Part shown: positions 57,301 through 64,000 of the stretch, piece after piece
How positions within the stretch are numbered: the first letter of the stretch is position 1
Layout: every line of letters begins with the position of its first letter
DNA from: Streptomyces roseoverticillatus
Lineage (GTDB): Bacteria; Actinomycetota; Actinomycetes; Streptomycetales; Streptomycetaceae
NCBI RefSeq assembly: GCF_000719265.1
Contig: NZ_JOFL01000006.1
Coordinates: forward strand, 558,001 to 622,000
Direction of reading: 5' to 3'
DNA length: 64,000 nucleotides
Notes under the pieces: model-generated
Seen by the model: only the letters and a program-made list of their open reading frames with translations
Databases searched by the model: none
What the model was told of the DNA's origin: nothing
Made by a program: the position numbers and the translations under genes

Positions 57301-60300
57301 CCGTCGCCGGCCACTCGCAGGGCGAGATCGCCGCGGCCGCCGTCGCCGGCGCCCTGTCGCTGGAGGACGCCGCCCGCGTGGTGGCGCTGCGCAGCCGGGC
57401 CATCGGCCGCCTGCTGGCCGGATCCGGCGGCATGATGTCCGTCCCGCTGCCCGTGACCGACGTCGAGCGGCGCCTCGGCGCGTACGAGGGCCTGTCCGTC
57501 GCCGCCGTCAACGGCCCCCGGTCCGTCGTCGTCTCCGGAGCCCCCGGCCCGCTGGACGCCCTCCAGGCCGAGCTGACCGCCGAGGACGTCCGCGCCAAGC
57601 GCGTCGCCGTGGACTACGCCTCGCACTCCGCGCAGGTCGAGCTGCTGCGCGACGAGCTGCGCGACGTCCTCGCGCCGGTCCGCCCGCGCCCCGCGCACCT
57701 GCCGTTCTTCTCCACGGTCACCGGCGACTGGCTGGACGCCGGGTCCGCCGGCTTCGACGCCGGCTACTGGTACACCAACCTCCGTACGACCGTTCGCTTC
57801 GAGCCCGCCGTGCGCGAGCTGCTCGCCCAGGACCACCGCTTCTTCATCGAGGTCAGCTCCCACCCGGTGCTGTCCATGGCCGTCCAGGAGACGGCCGAGG
57901 ACGCCGGCCGCCCGGCCGTGGTGCTCGGCACGCTCCGGCGCGACACCGGCGGCACCGACCGCTTCCTGACTTCCCTGGCCGAGGCGTTCGTCCGGGGGGC
58001 CGGCGCCGACTGGACCCGCGTCCTCGACGGCACCGGCGCCCGCCGCGTGCCCCTGCCCACGTACGCCTTCCAGCGCGAACACCTGTGGGCCGTGCCCGCC
58101 AAGCCGCGGGGCACGCACGAAGAGGCCCCCGCCGACGCGGAGTTCTGGACGGCGGTCGAGGAGGAGGATGTCGACTCCCTCGCCTCCAGCCTGCGCCTGG
58201 ACCGCGGCTCCCTGGCCCCGGTGCTCCCGGCGCTGTCCCACTGGCGCAAGCGCCGCCGCGACCTGTCGACCGTGGACTCCTGGCGCTACCGCGCCACCTG
58301 GAAGCCCCTGACCGGGCTGCCCGCCGCGGCCCTGACCGGCACCTGGCTCGTCGTCACCACCGAGGGCGCAGCCGCCGGCGAGCTCACGGAGACCCTCGCC
58401 GCCCACGGCGCCGAGCCGCGCACGCTCGTCCTGGACGACACCTGCGCCGACCGCACGGTCCTCGCCGCACGCCTCACGGAGCTCGACGGCCTGGCGGACC
58501 TCACGGGCGTGGTGTCCCTGCTGGCCGCGGCCGAGGAGCCGAACCCGCAGCACCCGGCGCTCACCGCCGGGCTCGCCCTGACCGTCTCGCTCGTCCAGGC
58601 ACTCGGCGACGCCGCCGTCGACGCACCCCTGTGGTGCCTGACCCGGGGCGCCGTCTCCACCGGCCGCGCGGACCGGCTGACCCGGCCCGCCCAGGCCCAG
58701 ATCCACGGCCTCGGCTGGACGGCCGCCCTCGAACACCCGCAGCGCTGGGGCGGCGTCGTCGACCTGCCCGAGCACCTCGACCGGCGCGCCGCCGAACGCC
58801 TCGCCGCCGTCCTCACCGGCCGCACCGGCGAGGACCAGCTCGCCGTCCGCGCCTCCGGCGTCCTCGCCCGCCGCGTCGTCCGCGCCGCTTCCGCCGCCGC
58901 GGACCCGGCCCGCCCGTGGTCGCCCCGCGGCACCACCCTCGTCACCGGCGGCACCGGCACCCTCGCCCCCCACCTGGCCCGATGGCTCGCCGGGCAGGGA
59001 GCCGAGCACATCGTGCTGACCAGCCGCCGCGGCCCGGCCGCGCCCGGTGCGGCGGACCTCCTCCAGGAACTGGCCGAGCTCGGTTGCGAAGCCACCGCCG
59101 TCGCCTGCGACCTCACCGACCGCGACGCGGTCGCCGGCATGCTCGACGCGCTCAAGGCCGACGGGCACACCGTCCGCACGGTCGTGCACACCGCCGTCAC
59201 CATCGAGCTCGCGCCGCTCGCCGAAACGACCCTCGACGCCTTCGCGAAGGTCCTCGACGCCAAGGTCGCCGGCGCCCGGCACCTCGACGAACTCCTCGAC
59301 GACGACGAGCTCGACGCCTTCGTCCTGTACTCCTCCACGGCGGGCATGTGGGGCAGCGGGGCACACGCCGCCTACGTCGCCGCCAACGCCCACCTCAACG
59401 CCCTCGCCGAGCACCGGCGCGCCCGCGGCGCCCACGCGACGGCCGTCTCCTGGGGCATCTGGGCCGACGACCTCAAGCTCGGCCGCGTCGACCCCGGCCA
59501 GATCCGCCGCAGCGGACTCGTCTTCATGGACCCCCAGCCGGCCCTCACCGGACTGCGGCAGGCCCTCGACGACGACGAGACGGTCCTCGCGATCGCCGAC
59601 GTGGACTGGGAGCGCTACCACCCCGTCTTCACCTCGGCGCGGCCCGCCCCCCTCTTCGAGGATCTCCCCGAGGTCCGGCGGCTGACGGAGCGCACCGCCG
59701 AATCCCCTTCCTCCGCGAACGAGTTCACCACCAGGCTCCTCGGACTGGCCGCCGCCGAGCAGGACCGCCTCCTGCTGGACCTCGTCCGCGGCGAAGCGGC
59801 CACCGCGCTCGGCCACGCCTCTCCGGACACCCTCTCCGAGCAGCGGGCCTTCCGCGACGTCGGCTTCGACTCGCTCACCGCCGTCGACCTGCGCAACCGG
59901 ATCGCCGCCGTCACCGGGCTCGCCCTGCCGAGCACGATGGTCTTCGACTACCCCGACCCGCTCGCGCTCGTCGCCTTCCTGCGCGACCGGATCGCGGGCG
60001 CCCGCACCGGCTCCGCCGCCGTCGCCCAGGCGCCCGCGGCACCCGGCGCCGCCGACGAGCCCATCGCCGTCATCGGCATGGGCTGCCGCTACCCGGGCGG
60101 CGTCGCCTCCCCGGAGGACCTGTGGCGGATCGTCGCCGAAGGCGTCGACGCCACCGGCGAGTTCCCCACCGACCGCGGCTGGGACACCGAGGGCCTCTAC
60201 GACCCCGACCCCGACCGCCCGGGCCGCACCTACTCCACCCGGGGCGGCTTCCTCCACGACGCCGCCGACTTCGACGCCGCCTTCTTCGGCATCTCGCCCC

Positions 60301-63300
60301 GCGAGGCCCTCGCCATGGACCCCCAGCAGCGCCTGCTCCTGGAGACCTCCTGGGAGGCGCTGGAGCGCGCCGGCATCGACCCCGCCACCCTGCGCGGCAG
60401 CAGCACCGGCACCTTCATCGGCGCCAGCTACCAGGACTACGCCACCCGGGCCGCGAGCCCGGAGGGCGCCGAGGGACACGCCATCACCGGCACCATCTCC
60501 AGCGTCCTGTCCGGCCGCCTGTCCTACACCTACGGCTTCGAGGGCCCGGCCGTCACCCTCGACACCGCCTGCTCCTCGTCCCTCGTCGCCCTGCACCTGG
60601 CCTGCCAGTCGCTGCGCAACGGCGAGAGCTCCCTCGCCCTCGCCGGCGGCGTCAGCATCATGGCCACGCCGTTCCCGTTCGTCGGCTTCAGCCGGCAGCG
60701 GGCGATGGCCGCCGACGGACGCTGCAAGGCGTACTCCGACCAGGCCGACGGCATGAGCCTGGCCGAGGGCGTCGGCCTCGTCCTCGTCGAGCGGCTCTCC
60801 GACGCCCTCCGGAACGGGCACGAGGTCCTCGCCGTGATCCGCGGCTCCGCCGTCAACCAGGACGGCGCCTCCAACGGGCTGACCGCCCCCAACGGCCCGT
60901 CCCAGCAGCGCGTCATCCGCCAGGCCCTCGCCAACGCCGGAGTGTCCGCCGCCGAGGTCGACGTCGTCGACGGACACGGCACCGGCACGGCCCTCGGCGA
61001 CCCCATCGAGGCCCAGGCCCTGCTCGCCACGTACGGCCAGGACCGCGACCCCGGGCGGCCGCTGCTGCTCGGCTCCGTGAAGTCCAACATCGGCCACACC
61101 CAGATGGCGTCCGGCGTCGCCGGCGTCATCAAGATGGTCATGGCCCTGCGCCACGCGTCCGTTCCCCGGAGCCTGCACATCGACCGGCCCTCCTCGCACG
61201 TCGACTGGACCTCCGGCGCCATCCGCCTGCTCACCGAGCCGCAGGACTGGCCGGGCACCGGGCACCCGCGCCGTGCCGGCGTCTCCTCCTTCGGCCTCAG
61301 CGGCACCAACGTCCACGCCGTCCTCGAACAGGCCCCGGACCAGCGGCCGGAGGAGGTGCCTCAGGAGGAGACGACGGATCCGGCCGGGGTCCTTCCCCTG
61401 ACGCTGTCCGGACGCACCGAAGCGGGCCTGCGCGCCCAGGCCGGCCGGCTCCTGACCCACCTCGCCGACCACCCCGGGACGCCGCTCACCGACCTCGCCT
61501 TCTCCCTCGCTACCACCCGGTCCGCCCTGGAGCACCGCGCGGCCGTCGTCACCGACGGCACCCACGACCGCGCATCGCTCGTCCGCGCCCTGACCGCCCT
61601 GCGCGACGGCACCCCCGACGCCGGCCTGATCACCGGCGACCGCAGCCGCGGCCGTCTGGCCTTCCTCTTCACCGGCCAGGGCAGCCAGCGCCCCGGGATG
61701 GGACGCGAGCTCTACGACCGCCACCCGGTCTACGCCGAGGCCCTGGACGCCGTACTGGCCCGCTTCGACCTCGAACTCGACCGCCCGCTGCGCGAGATCC
61801 TTTTCGCCGGGCCGGGCACCCCCGAGGCCGCGCTGCTCGACGACACCGGCTACACCCAGCCGGCCCTCTTCGCCCTCGAAGTGGCGCTGTTCCGGCTCGC
61901 CGAGTCCTGGGGCCTGCGCCCCGACTACGTCGCCGGGCACTCCATCGGCGAGTTCGCCGCCGCGCACGCGGCCGGAGTCCTCTCCCTGGAGGACGCCTGC
62001 ACCCTCGTCGCGGCACGCGGCCGGCTGATGGCCGCCCTGCCCGCCGGCGGCGCCATGGTCTCCGTCGAGGCCGCCGAGGACGAGGTGCTGCCTCTGCTCG
62101 CCGCGTACGAGGGGCGCGTCTCCGTCGCCGCCGTCAACACCCCCTCCTCCCTGGTCGTCTCGGGCGACGAGGACGCGGTGTTCGCGATCGCCGCCCGCTG
62201 TGAGGAGCTCGGCCGCCGCACCAAGCGCCTGCGCGTCAGCCACGCCTTCCACTCGCCGCACATGGACGTGATGCTGGAGGACTTCGCCCGCGCCGCCGCC
62301 GGCGTCACCTACGGCGAGCCCACGCTGCCGTTCGTGTCGACCGTCACCGGCGCGCCCGTCACCGCGGACGAACTCCGCTCGCCGGAGTACTGGACCGGCC
62401 AGGTACGCGGCACCGTCCGCTTCGCCGACGCCGTGCGCCTGCTCACCGGGCACGGCGTGACCACCTTCTTCGAGCTCGGCCCGGACGGCGTGCTCTCCGG
62501 GGCGGTCCGCGGGACCGCCGGCGAGGAGAGCGGCGCCGTCGCCGTCCCCGCGCTGCGCCGCGACCGCCCCGAGGAACCGGCCCTCACCACGGCCCTCGCC
62601 CGCCTGCACGTGCGCGGCGCACGGGTCGACTGGAGCGCCGTGTTCGCCGGCACCGGTGCCCGCCGGACCACGCTGCCGACCTACCCCTTCCAGCGCGAGC
62701 GCTACTGGCCCGAGGCGGCCGCCGGGACCGCTGCCCCGGGCGGCCCCGCCGATGCGGCGGACGCCGCGTTCTGGTCGGCGGTCGAGCGCGCGGACCTCGC
62801 GTCCCTGGGCACCTCCCTGGACCTGGACGACGACACCCTCACCACCGTCGTGCCCGCCCTGGCGTCCTGGCGCCGCAAGCGCCGCGAGCAGGCCACCGTG
62901 GACGGCTGGCGCTACCGGGTCACCTGGAAGCCCCTGACCGGCGCGTCGGCCTCCGGCCCGGCGCACCCGGCCGGAACCTGGCTCGTGCTCGCACCGGCCG
63001 GCGCCGCCGACCCGGCCTGGCTCGACACGGTCGCCGGATCCCTCGGCACCGGCACCGTACGCGTCGACGTCACCACTCCGCGGCGCGCGGACCTGGCCGA
63101 CCGGCTGCGCGAACTGGCAGGTGAAGGCCGGGAGTTCACCGGCGTGCTGTCCCTGCTCGCGGCGGACGACACGTACGGCGAGGACGGAGTCCCCGCCGGC
63201 CTGCTGCTGACGACGGCGGCCGTCCAGGCCCTGGGCGACGCCGGCATCGAGGCGCCTCTGTGGTGCGTCACCCGCACCGCCGTGGCCGTCGGCCGCTCCG

Positions 63301-64000
63301 AGCGCCTCGCCCGCCCGGCCCAGGCGGCCGTCCAGGGCCTGGGCCGCGTCGTCGCCCTGGAGCACCCCGAGCGCTGGGGCGGCCTCGTCGACCTCCCCGA
63401 CGAGCTCGCCGGCACCACCTTGCACCGACTGGCCGGCGTGCTCGCCGGAAGCGGCGGCGAGGACCAGCTCGCCGTACGCGCCACCGCCACGTACGCCCGC
63501 CGGCTGGCCCACCACCCGGTCGGGGACGCCCCCGCACCCGGCGAGTTCCGGCCCGGCGGCACCGTCCTCGTTACCGGCGGCACCGGCGCCCTCGGCGGCC
63601 GTGTCGCCCGCTGGCTCGCCGAGCGCGGCGCCCGGCACCTGCTGCTCGTCAGCCGGAGCGGCCCCGATGCCCCGGGAGCCGGCGAACTGCGCACCGCACT
63701 TGAGGACGCGGGTGCCCGGGTCACCCTGGCCGCCTGCGACACCGCCGACCGCGACGCGCTCGCCGCCGTCCTGGCCGCGATCCCCGAGGAGCACCCGCTC
63801 ACCGCCGTCTTCCACACCGCGGGCACCGTGGACGACGGCGTCGTGGACGCCCTCACACCCGAGAAGTTCGCTACCGTCCTGCGCGCCAAGGTCGCGGCCA
63901 CGCTCGCCCTGCACGAGGCGACCGGGGACCACGACCTGACCGCCTTCGTCCTCTTCTCCTCCGTCGCCGGCACCCTCGGCGCACCCGGCCAGGGCAACTA
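45312..64000 (+). CDS. Modular type I polyketide synthase, polyene NysI/AmphI-like (5' part, runs off window)
   Basis: An uninterrupted frame of more than 6,200 codons from GTG 45312 to the window end. It starts with the class-typical docking helix ([20 protein letters not shown]), then modules KS-AT-DH-KR-ACP, KS-AT-KR-ACP, KS-AT-KR-ACP and KS-AT-KR (cut off). All KS domains keep the DTACSSS Cys and both His. ACP serines are near residues 1789, 3323 and 4854. AT motifs predict malonate, malonate, methylmalonate, malonate. That sequence, with one DH only in the first module, equals modules 9-12 of amphotericin/nystatin synthases. They close the polyene, set the C19-type hydroxyl that carries mycosamine, and add the methyl later oxidised to the carboxyl. 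Six modules would be expected in full. The homology is inferred from order and motifs. Confidence 0.93.
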   Translation, partial: MAKVDKEQKLRDYLKRASADLRRTRQRVGELEAAAREPIAIVGMSCRFPGGVTTPEELWSMLAAGEEGITEFPADRGWEPLTEDAGEPQEFSGGFLHDAAEFDAGFFGISPREALSMDPQQRVLLESSWEAFERAGIDPAAVRGTRTGVFVGAMPQEYRVGPDDDAQGFVLTGGATSVLSGRLSYFFGAVGPAVTVDTACSSSLVALHLAAHSLRQGECSLALAAGVTVMSAPTTFVEFSRQGGLAADGRCRSFADSAGGTGWAEGVGVLVLERLSEARRNGHEVLAVVRGSAVNQDGASNGLTAPNGPSQQRVIEQALVNARLSADEVDVVEAHGTGTTLGDPVEAQALIATYGRNRAADRPLLLGSVKSNLGHTQAAAGMAGVIKMVLAMRHDTLPRTLHVDAPSSHVDWTAGTVRLLTEQVPWPQGGQPRRAGISSFGLSGTNAHTILEEAPDAQVTEPVDEGAEETTAAAGLAGPAAAAGPAGPAEAAGPTGPTGPTGPTGPTGPAEAVAAGPAPWLVSGRTREALRAQAARLLDLLTSRPGLAPADVAYSLATTRSGFEHRAAFIAADRDRALEALAALAGGEPAPSVAQGTVQGRAKLAFLFAGQGSQRPGMGRELHARFPAFAAALDEILDHFDQSPDQGLERPLKDVLFAAEGTPEAELLNETGYAQPALFAIEVALYRLAESFGVKPDFLAGHSIGEIAAAHVAGVFSAADAAALVLARGRLMQALPAGGVMVSLEATEDEVRPLLRDRQDRVSIAAVNGPASVVVAGEEGDVEAVAAHFAELGRRTKRLQVSHAFHSPLMEPVLEEFRAVVSGLAPQAPVVPVVSGLTGTLATVEQLTSPGYWVDHARHAVRFADTVAWLSGHGTGTFLELGPDGVLSAMARACLDGTGDTTADGTSVTAPATLAVLRPGRPEAETLTTALTDLHVLGVPVQWEPWFAGTGARRTDLPTYAFQRRRYWPKGMPAQGADVRAAGLGAARHPLLAAAVSVANSDGLLLTGRLSLRTHPWLAGHAVRGTVLLPGTAFLELAVRAGDETGCGRVEELTLAAPLVLPAEGGVQVQVWAGSPDGSGRRALSIHSRPDGPEELPWTQHAAGTLAAGEQRADFDATAWPPAGAQPLDLEGFYDRIADGGFAYGPLFRGLRAAWRSGDDVYAEVTLPEAGASDAASSAGSFGIHPALLDAALHATAFAGLGEQGHGGLPFSWQDVTLHASGATTVRVRLTRADDDAVAIAVADTTGALVASVGSLVLRTMPDERLTAAASLARDALFELRWTPLPEPAAPEPAAVAVLGPDLFGLTEALTSPGRTVTALPGPDAATDVPDVVLAPVAGTTGDEPVASAHARTAHVLEQLRSWLENERCAGSRLVFVTRGAVTTDSRQAPDPAAAAVWGLVRAAQAEHPGRFGLLDLDPADPTDPDNPNDPAAPQLARALATEEPQTALRGGAVLGARLSRAQAPESDAQWNPEGTVVLTGATGGLGRVLARHLVAERGVRHLLLVSRRGATAEGAGELVAELAGHGAQVAVEACDLADRAAVERLLAAVPAEHPVTAVVHSAGTLDDGVIESLTPERISTVLRPKADAVWHLHEATRGLDLAAFVVFSSLSGTVGAAGQGNYAAANAFIDAVARLRRAEGLPGLSLGWGPWAPTGGMTGGLTESDLQRLARMGTPALTEEQGVALFDAATATTAAVLLPVRLDLSVLRARGDVPALMRGLVRTPVRRAVVSGSETAVSLVQQLSRLEEADRDEVVRDLVAGQVAAVLGHSAAAEIDAERPFRDLGFDSLTAVELRNRLRAATGLRTAATAIFDYPTVAALAAHVLGELMGSEAAATAAAPRAAGDQDPVVIVGMSCRYPGGVASPEDLWRLVSEGTDAVSGLPADRGWDLEALYDPDPDHPGTSYTRFGGFLHEAPEFDPAFFGMSPREALATDSQQRLLLEASWEAFERAGIDPVSLRGSRTGVFAGVMYNDYAQALAGGQFEGHQGSGTSPSIASGRVSYALGLEGPAVTVDTACSSSLVAMHWAMQALRAGECSLALAGGVTVMSTPGALIEFSRQRGLSPDGRCKAFSDGADGVGWAEGVGVLVLERLSDARRNGHRILAVVRGSAVNQDGASNGLTAPNGPSQQRVIRQALAGAGLSVADVDAVEAHGTGTTLGDPIEAQALLATYGQDRDPARPLLLGSVKSNIGHTQAAAGVAGVIKMVMAMGHGVLPRTLHADEPSSHVEWDAGAVRLLTEETPWPQTGRPRRAAVSSFGFSGTNAHLIVEEPPAVAAQREEPALTPAVVPWTLSGKSRAALRDQAARLRSFLDERPALDPADVALSLATTRSAFDQRAVVIGDRDELLRALADLAADRPGSALTEGETGGAGKLAVVFSGQGSQRPGAGRELAARFPAFAQALDEVTAALDPHLDRPLKDVLFAPEGSPEAALLDRTEWTQPALFAVGVALHRLLGSWGIRPDVLLGHSIGEITAAHVAGVLSLPDAARLVTARGRLMEALPAGGAMISLEAGEDEVAPLLAGREHEVSIAAVNGPRSVVVAGELAAAEEIAAHFAVQGRKTKRLTVSHAFHSPLMEPALDGLREVAAGLTYHAPDVTVISGLTGRPATDDELRSADYWVAHARGAVRFADTMRAAHDRGAGTFLEVGPDSVLSAVAEDALGDAADAHIVPLLRAGRGEERCAATALARLHVHGTAVDWPAYLAGTGARTADLPTYAFQHERYWPEAAQAAPAPQAAPDPADAELWSAVERGDAAGLAGLLGLRDEQHASLYALLPALSSWRQLRQEKALLDSTRYQVAWRPVRASAAPVLDGTWLVVTAEGTDSDEILDALRGHGAQFETLVLEHRPDRAGLAARLDAARGDDRAFSGVLSLLPLADEAGHPLGAEPPAGLALTLLLVQALADTGLGVPVRTLTRGAVTTGPADPLTSPLQAAVWGLGRVAALEHPQLWRGLIDLPAVLDAPATQHLVSALAARGGEDQLAIRTEGAYGRRLVRHPLAELPPAGAFTARGTVLVTGGTGALGAEVARWLARSGAEHLLLTSRRGPGAPGAGELAAELEDLGARVTLAACDTADRAALATLLASVPDEHPLTGVVHAAGVGQAAPLTETPLDEAAATMAAKLLGAAHLDSLLDGHDLDFFVLVSSIAGVWGSAGQSAYGAANAYLDALAEHRRARGLPATSVAWGPWAEAGMATHEGFTNQLRKRGLRLLAPAAALAELRRAVVQEDVTVTVADIDWERYHPVFTSARPSAFFDELDDVRALAHTGAESAAPEFAARLRGLDEAGQERLLTDLVRAEAAVVLGHASAEGVTERRAFREAGFDSLTAVELRKRLAALTGLPLPATLVFDYPTPAALARHLRAGLLGTDSTTAAPAAAASLDEPIAIVGMSCRFPGGVRSPEQFWELIAGGADAITDFPVNRGWDTGLHHPDPDHPGTTYSTQGGFLHDAGEFDAGFFGISPREALSMDPQQRLLLETTWEAFEQAGIDPTGLHGSPTGAFIGSTYQEYGFGVDDSSAGHLVTGTSPSVLSGRLSYLFGLEGPAVTVDTACSSSLVALHLACQSLRNGESSLALAGGATVMTNPGPFIAFSRQRALAGDGRCKAFADGADGMTLAEGVGILVLERLSDARRNGHEVLAVVRGSAINQDGASNGLSAPNGPSQQRVIRQALANAGLAPADIDAVEAHGTGTALGDPIEAQALLATYGKDRDPERPLLLGSVKSNIGHTQSAAGVAGVIKMVMALRHGALPRTLHADTPSTHVDWTSGTVSLLTDGAGWPEGERPRRCAVSSFGISGTNAHTVLEEAPRPQETAPAPETGPVPPAGGVIPWVLSARTPGALRAQAARLAAHLDGASVSALDAGHSLLTSRTLFEHRAVVIGTGGDEARAALGALGEGRSLPGVVQGVADTDGKTVFVFPGQGSQWAGMGARLLEESPVFAERLTECATALSAFTDWSLLDVIRRAEGAPTLDRVDVVQPASWAVMVSLAEMWRAHGITPDAVAGHSQGEIAAAAVAGALSLEDAARVVALRSRAIGRLLAGSGGMMSVPLPVTDVERRLGAYEGLSVAAVNGPRSVVVSGAPGPLDALQAELTAEDVRAKRVAVDYASHSAQVELLRDELRDVLAPVRPRPAHLPFFSTVTGDWLDAGSAGFDAGYWYTNLRTTVRFEPAVRELLAQDHRFFIEVSSHPVLSMAVQETAEDAGRPAVVLGTLRRDTGGTDRFLTSLAEAFVRGAGADWTRVLDGTGARRVPLPTYAFQREHLWAVPAKPRGTHEEAPADAEFWTAVEEEDVDSLASSLRLDRGSLAPVLPALSHWRKRRRDLSTVDSWRYRATWKPLTGLPAAALTGTWLVVTTEGAAAGELTETLAAHGAEPRTLVLDDTCADRTVLAARLTELDGLADLTGVVSLLAAAEEPNPQHPALTAGLALTVSLVQALGDAAVDAPLWCLTRGAVSTGRADRLTRPAQAQIHGLGWTAALEHPQRWGGVVDLPEHLDRRAAERLAAVLTGRTGEDQLAVRASGVLARRVVRAASAAADPARPWSPRGTTLVTGGTGTLAPHLARWLAGQGAEHIVLTSRRGPAAPGAADLLQELAELGCEATAVACDLTDRDAVAGMLDALKADGHTVRTVVHTAVTIELAPLAETTLDAFAKVLDAKVAGARHLDELLDDDELDAFVLYSSTAGMWGSGAHAAYVAANAHLNALAEHRRARGAHATAVSWGIWADDLKLGRVDPGQIRRSGLVFMDPQPALTGLRQALDDDETVLAIADVDWERYHPVFTSARPAPLFEDLPEVRRLTERTAESPSSANEFTTRLLGLAAAEQDRLLLDLVRGEAATALGHASPDTLSEQRAFRDVGFDSLTAVDLRNRIAAVTGLALPSTMVFDYPDPLALVAFLRDRIAGARTGSAAVAQAPAAPGAADEPIAVIGMGCRYPGGVASPEDLWRIVAEGVDATGEFPTDRGWDTEGLYDPDPDRPGRTYSTRGGFLHDAADFDAAFFGISPREALAMDPQQRLLLETSWEALERAGIDPATLRGSSTGTFIGASYQDYATRAASPEGAEGHAITGTISSVLSGRLSYTYGFEGPAVTLDTACSSSLVALHLACQSLRNGESSLALAGGVSIMATPFPFVGFSRQRAMAADGRCKAYSDQADGMSLAEGVGLVLVERLSDALRNGHEVLAVIRGSAVNQDGASNGLTAPNGPSQQRVIRQALANAGVSAAEVDVVDGHGTGTALGDPIEAQALLATYGQDRDPGRPLLLGSVKSNIGHTQMASGVAGVIKMVMALRHASVPRSLHIDRPSSHVDWTSGAIRLLTEPQDWPGTGHPRRAGVSSFGLSGTNVHAVLEQAPDQRPEEVPQEETTDPAGVLPLTLSGRTEAGLRAQAGRLLTHLADHPGTPLTDLAFSLATTRSALEHRAAVVTDGTHDRASLVRALTALRDGTPDAGLITGDRSRGRLAFLFTGQGSQRPGMGRELYDRHPVYAEALDAVLARFDLELDRPLREILFAGPGTPEAALLDDTGYTQPALFALEVALFRLAESWGLRPDYVAGHSIGEFAAAHAAGVLSLEDACTLVAARGRLMAALPAGGAMVSVEAAEDEVLPLLAAYEGRVSVAAVNTPSSLVVSGDEDAVFAIAARCEELGRRTKRLRVSHAFHSPHMDVMLEDFARAAAGVTYGEPTLPFVSTVTGAPVTADELRSPEYWTGQVRGTVRFADAVRLLTGHGVTTFFELGPDGVLSGAVRGTAGEESGAVAVPALRRDRPEEPALTTALARLHVRGARVDWSAVFAGTGARRTTLPTYPFQRERYWPEAAAGTAAPGGPADAADAAFWSAVERADLASLGTSLDLDDDTLTTVVPALASWRRKRREQATVDGWRYRVTWKPLTGASASGPAHPAGTWLVLAPAGAADPAWLDTVAGSLGTGTVRVDVTTPRRADLADRLRELAGEGREFTGVLSLLAADDTYGEDGVPAGLLLTTAAVQALGDAGIEAPLWCVTRTAVAVGRSERLARPAQAAVQGLGRVVALEHPERWGGLVDLPDELAGTTLHRLAGVLAGSGGEDQLAVRATATYARRLAHHPVGDAPAPGEFRPGGTVLVTGGTGALGGRVARWLAERGARHLLLVSRSGPDAPGAGELRTALEDAGARVTLAACDTADRDALAAVLAAIPEEHPLTAVFHTAGTVDDGVVDALTPEKFATVLRAKVAATLALHEATGDHDLTAFVLFSSVAGTLGAPGQGN
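45420..50815 (+). other. PKS module 1: KS-AT(malonyl)-DH-KR(B)-ACP
   Basis: KS from residue 37 (active Cys200). AT from residue ~604 with GHSIGE (47412) and HAFH: malonyl-CoA. DH from ~989 with [10 protein letters not shown] (HxxxGxxxxP) and [11 protein letters not shown], so it should be active. KR from ~1476 with TLDDG, the B-type signature, and catalytic Ser, Tyr, Asn in VFSSLSG...[10 protein letters not shown] with GFDSL (Ser 50676). It makes a trans double bond, probably the last of the polyene. The KS-AT linker has a collagen-like GPT repeat (about 46794-46840). Confidence 0.88.
50853..55400 (+). other. PKS module 2: KS-AT(malonyl)-KR(A)-ACP
   Basis: KS from residue ~1848. AT from ~2374 with GHSIGE and HAFH: malonyl-CoA. 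There is no DH. KR from ~3012: no LDD motif, and a Trp eight residues before the catalytic Tyr in [16 protein letters not shown] marks it as A-type. ACP GFDSL serine at 55278. The product is a hydroxyl of the opposite configuration to module 1 and, by analogy with amphotericin, would be the sugar-bearing carbon. Confidence 0.88.
55452..59990 (+). other. PKS module 3: KS-AT(methylmalonyl)-KR(A)-ACP
   Basis: KS from residue ~3381. AT from ~3910 with GHSQGE (57309) and YASH (about 57615), the methylmalonyl-CoA signature; all other ATs in the window are malonyl type. KR from ~4540 is A-type ([16 protein letters not shown]). ACP GFDSL serine at 59871. In polyenes this module introduces the methyl branch later oxidised to the exocyclic carboxyl by a dedicated P450, which is not in this window. 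Confidence 0.9.
60057..64000 (+). other. PKS module 4 (partial): KS-AT(malonyl)-KR(B)
   Basis: KS from residue ~4916; the first catalytic His lies in DGHGTGT rather than the usual EAHGTGT. AT from ~5450 with GHSIGE and HAFHSPHM: malonyl-CoA. There is no DH. KR from ~6084 has TVDDG, a B-type LDD variant, and is cut at the window end just before its catalytic Tyr. ACP and later modules lie outside. Confidence 0.85.

Overview
The base composition is very high in G+C. GTG and ATG starts follow purine-rich ribosome binding sites, and SARP, LysR, AraC, IclR, TetR and PP2C regulators are abundant, so this is a Streptomyces chromosome. A preproenzyme nearly collinear with the Streptomyces mobaraensis transglutaminase, and a secreted protein matching the S. 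mobaraensis papain inhibitor (SPI), point to the verticillate (former Streptoverticillium) group. Family assignments come from recognising motifs and remembered homologues; no search was run.

Layout. (1) 1-4.7 kb: a truncated PP2C phosphatase remnant, a gene fusing an amino-acid permease to a PP2C phosphatase and an anti-sigma-type ATPase, then a decayed stretch with an IS630 fragment. (2) 4.7-6.8 kb: a small secreted protein and the transglutaminase. (3) 6.8-18.3 kb: LysR, MDMPI-like and DUF1772 genes, AraC, a GAP/Sap membrane protein, a peroxidase cassette (unknown + DyP + catalase-like), a flavin monooxygenase with an extradiol dioxygenase, a MarR-like remnant and a cupin. (4) 18.5-24.4 kb: a leftward catabolic block of two acyl-CoA dehydrogenases, two CaiB/BaiF CoA-transferases and an IclR regulator. 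(5) 24.7-34.3 kb: a secretome island with two serine proteases, a BSP-type metalloprotease, a CAP protein (three of these carry beta-trefoil lectin domains), SPI and a GH19 chitinase. A complete 896-bp IS5-family element with CTAG target duplications sits inside it. (6) 34.3-36.7 kb: alpha/beta hydrolase with TetR and its likely operator, and an APH-type kinase. (7) 36.9-42.4 kb: a compact, probably undescribed RiPP locus: a SARP/NB-ARC/TPR regulator, a 27-residue precursor peptide absent from ordinary gene calling, an atypical cytochrome P450 and a JmjC/cupin oxygenase. (8) 42.5-43.7 kb: GAF-PP2C phosphatase. (9) 44.0-64.0 kb: GDP-mannose 4,6-dehydratase followed by a giant type I PKS gene that stays open to the end of the window.

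The PKS holds three complete modules and most of a fourth. Their order is DH-KR with malonate, KR with malonate, KR with methylmalonate, KR with malonate. Next to a GDP-mannose dehydratase (the first committed step to mycosamine), this is the arrangement known for the NysI/AmphI subunit of glycosylated polyene macrolides. The right side of the window is therefore most likely the left part of a polyene antifungal cluster.

The most interesting unit is the RiPP locus. The peptide gene and the P450 gene are separated by a 13-bp perfect hairpin that could set their expression ratio. The peptide ends in a hydrophobic core with one Trp and one His, which suits P450-made side-chain cross-links.
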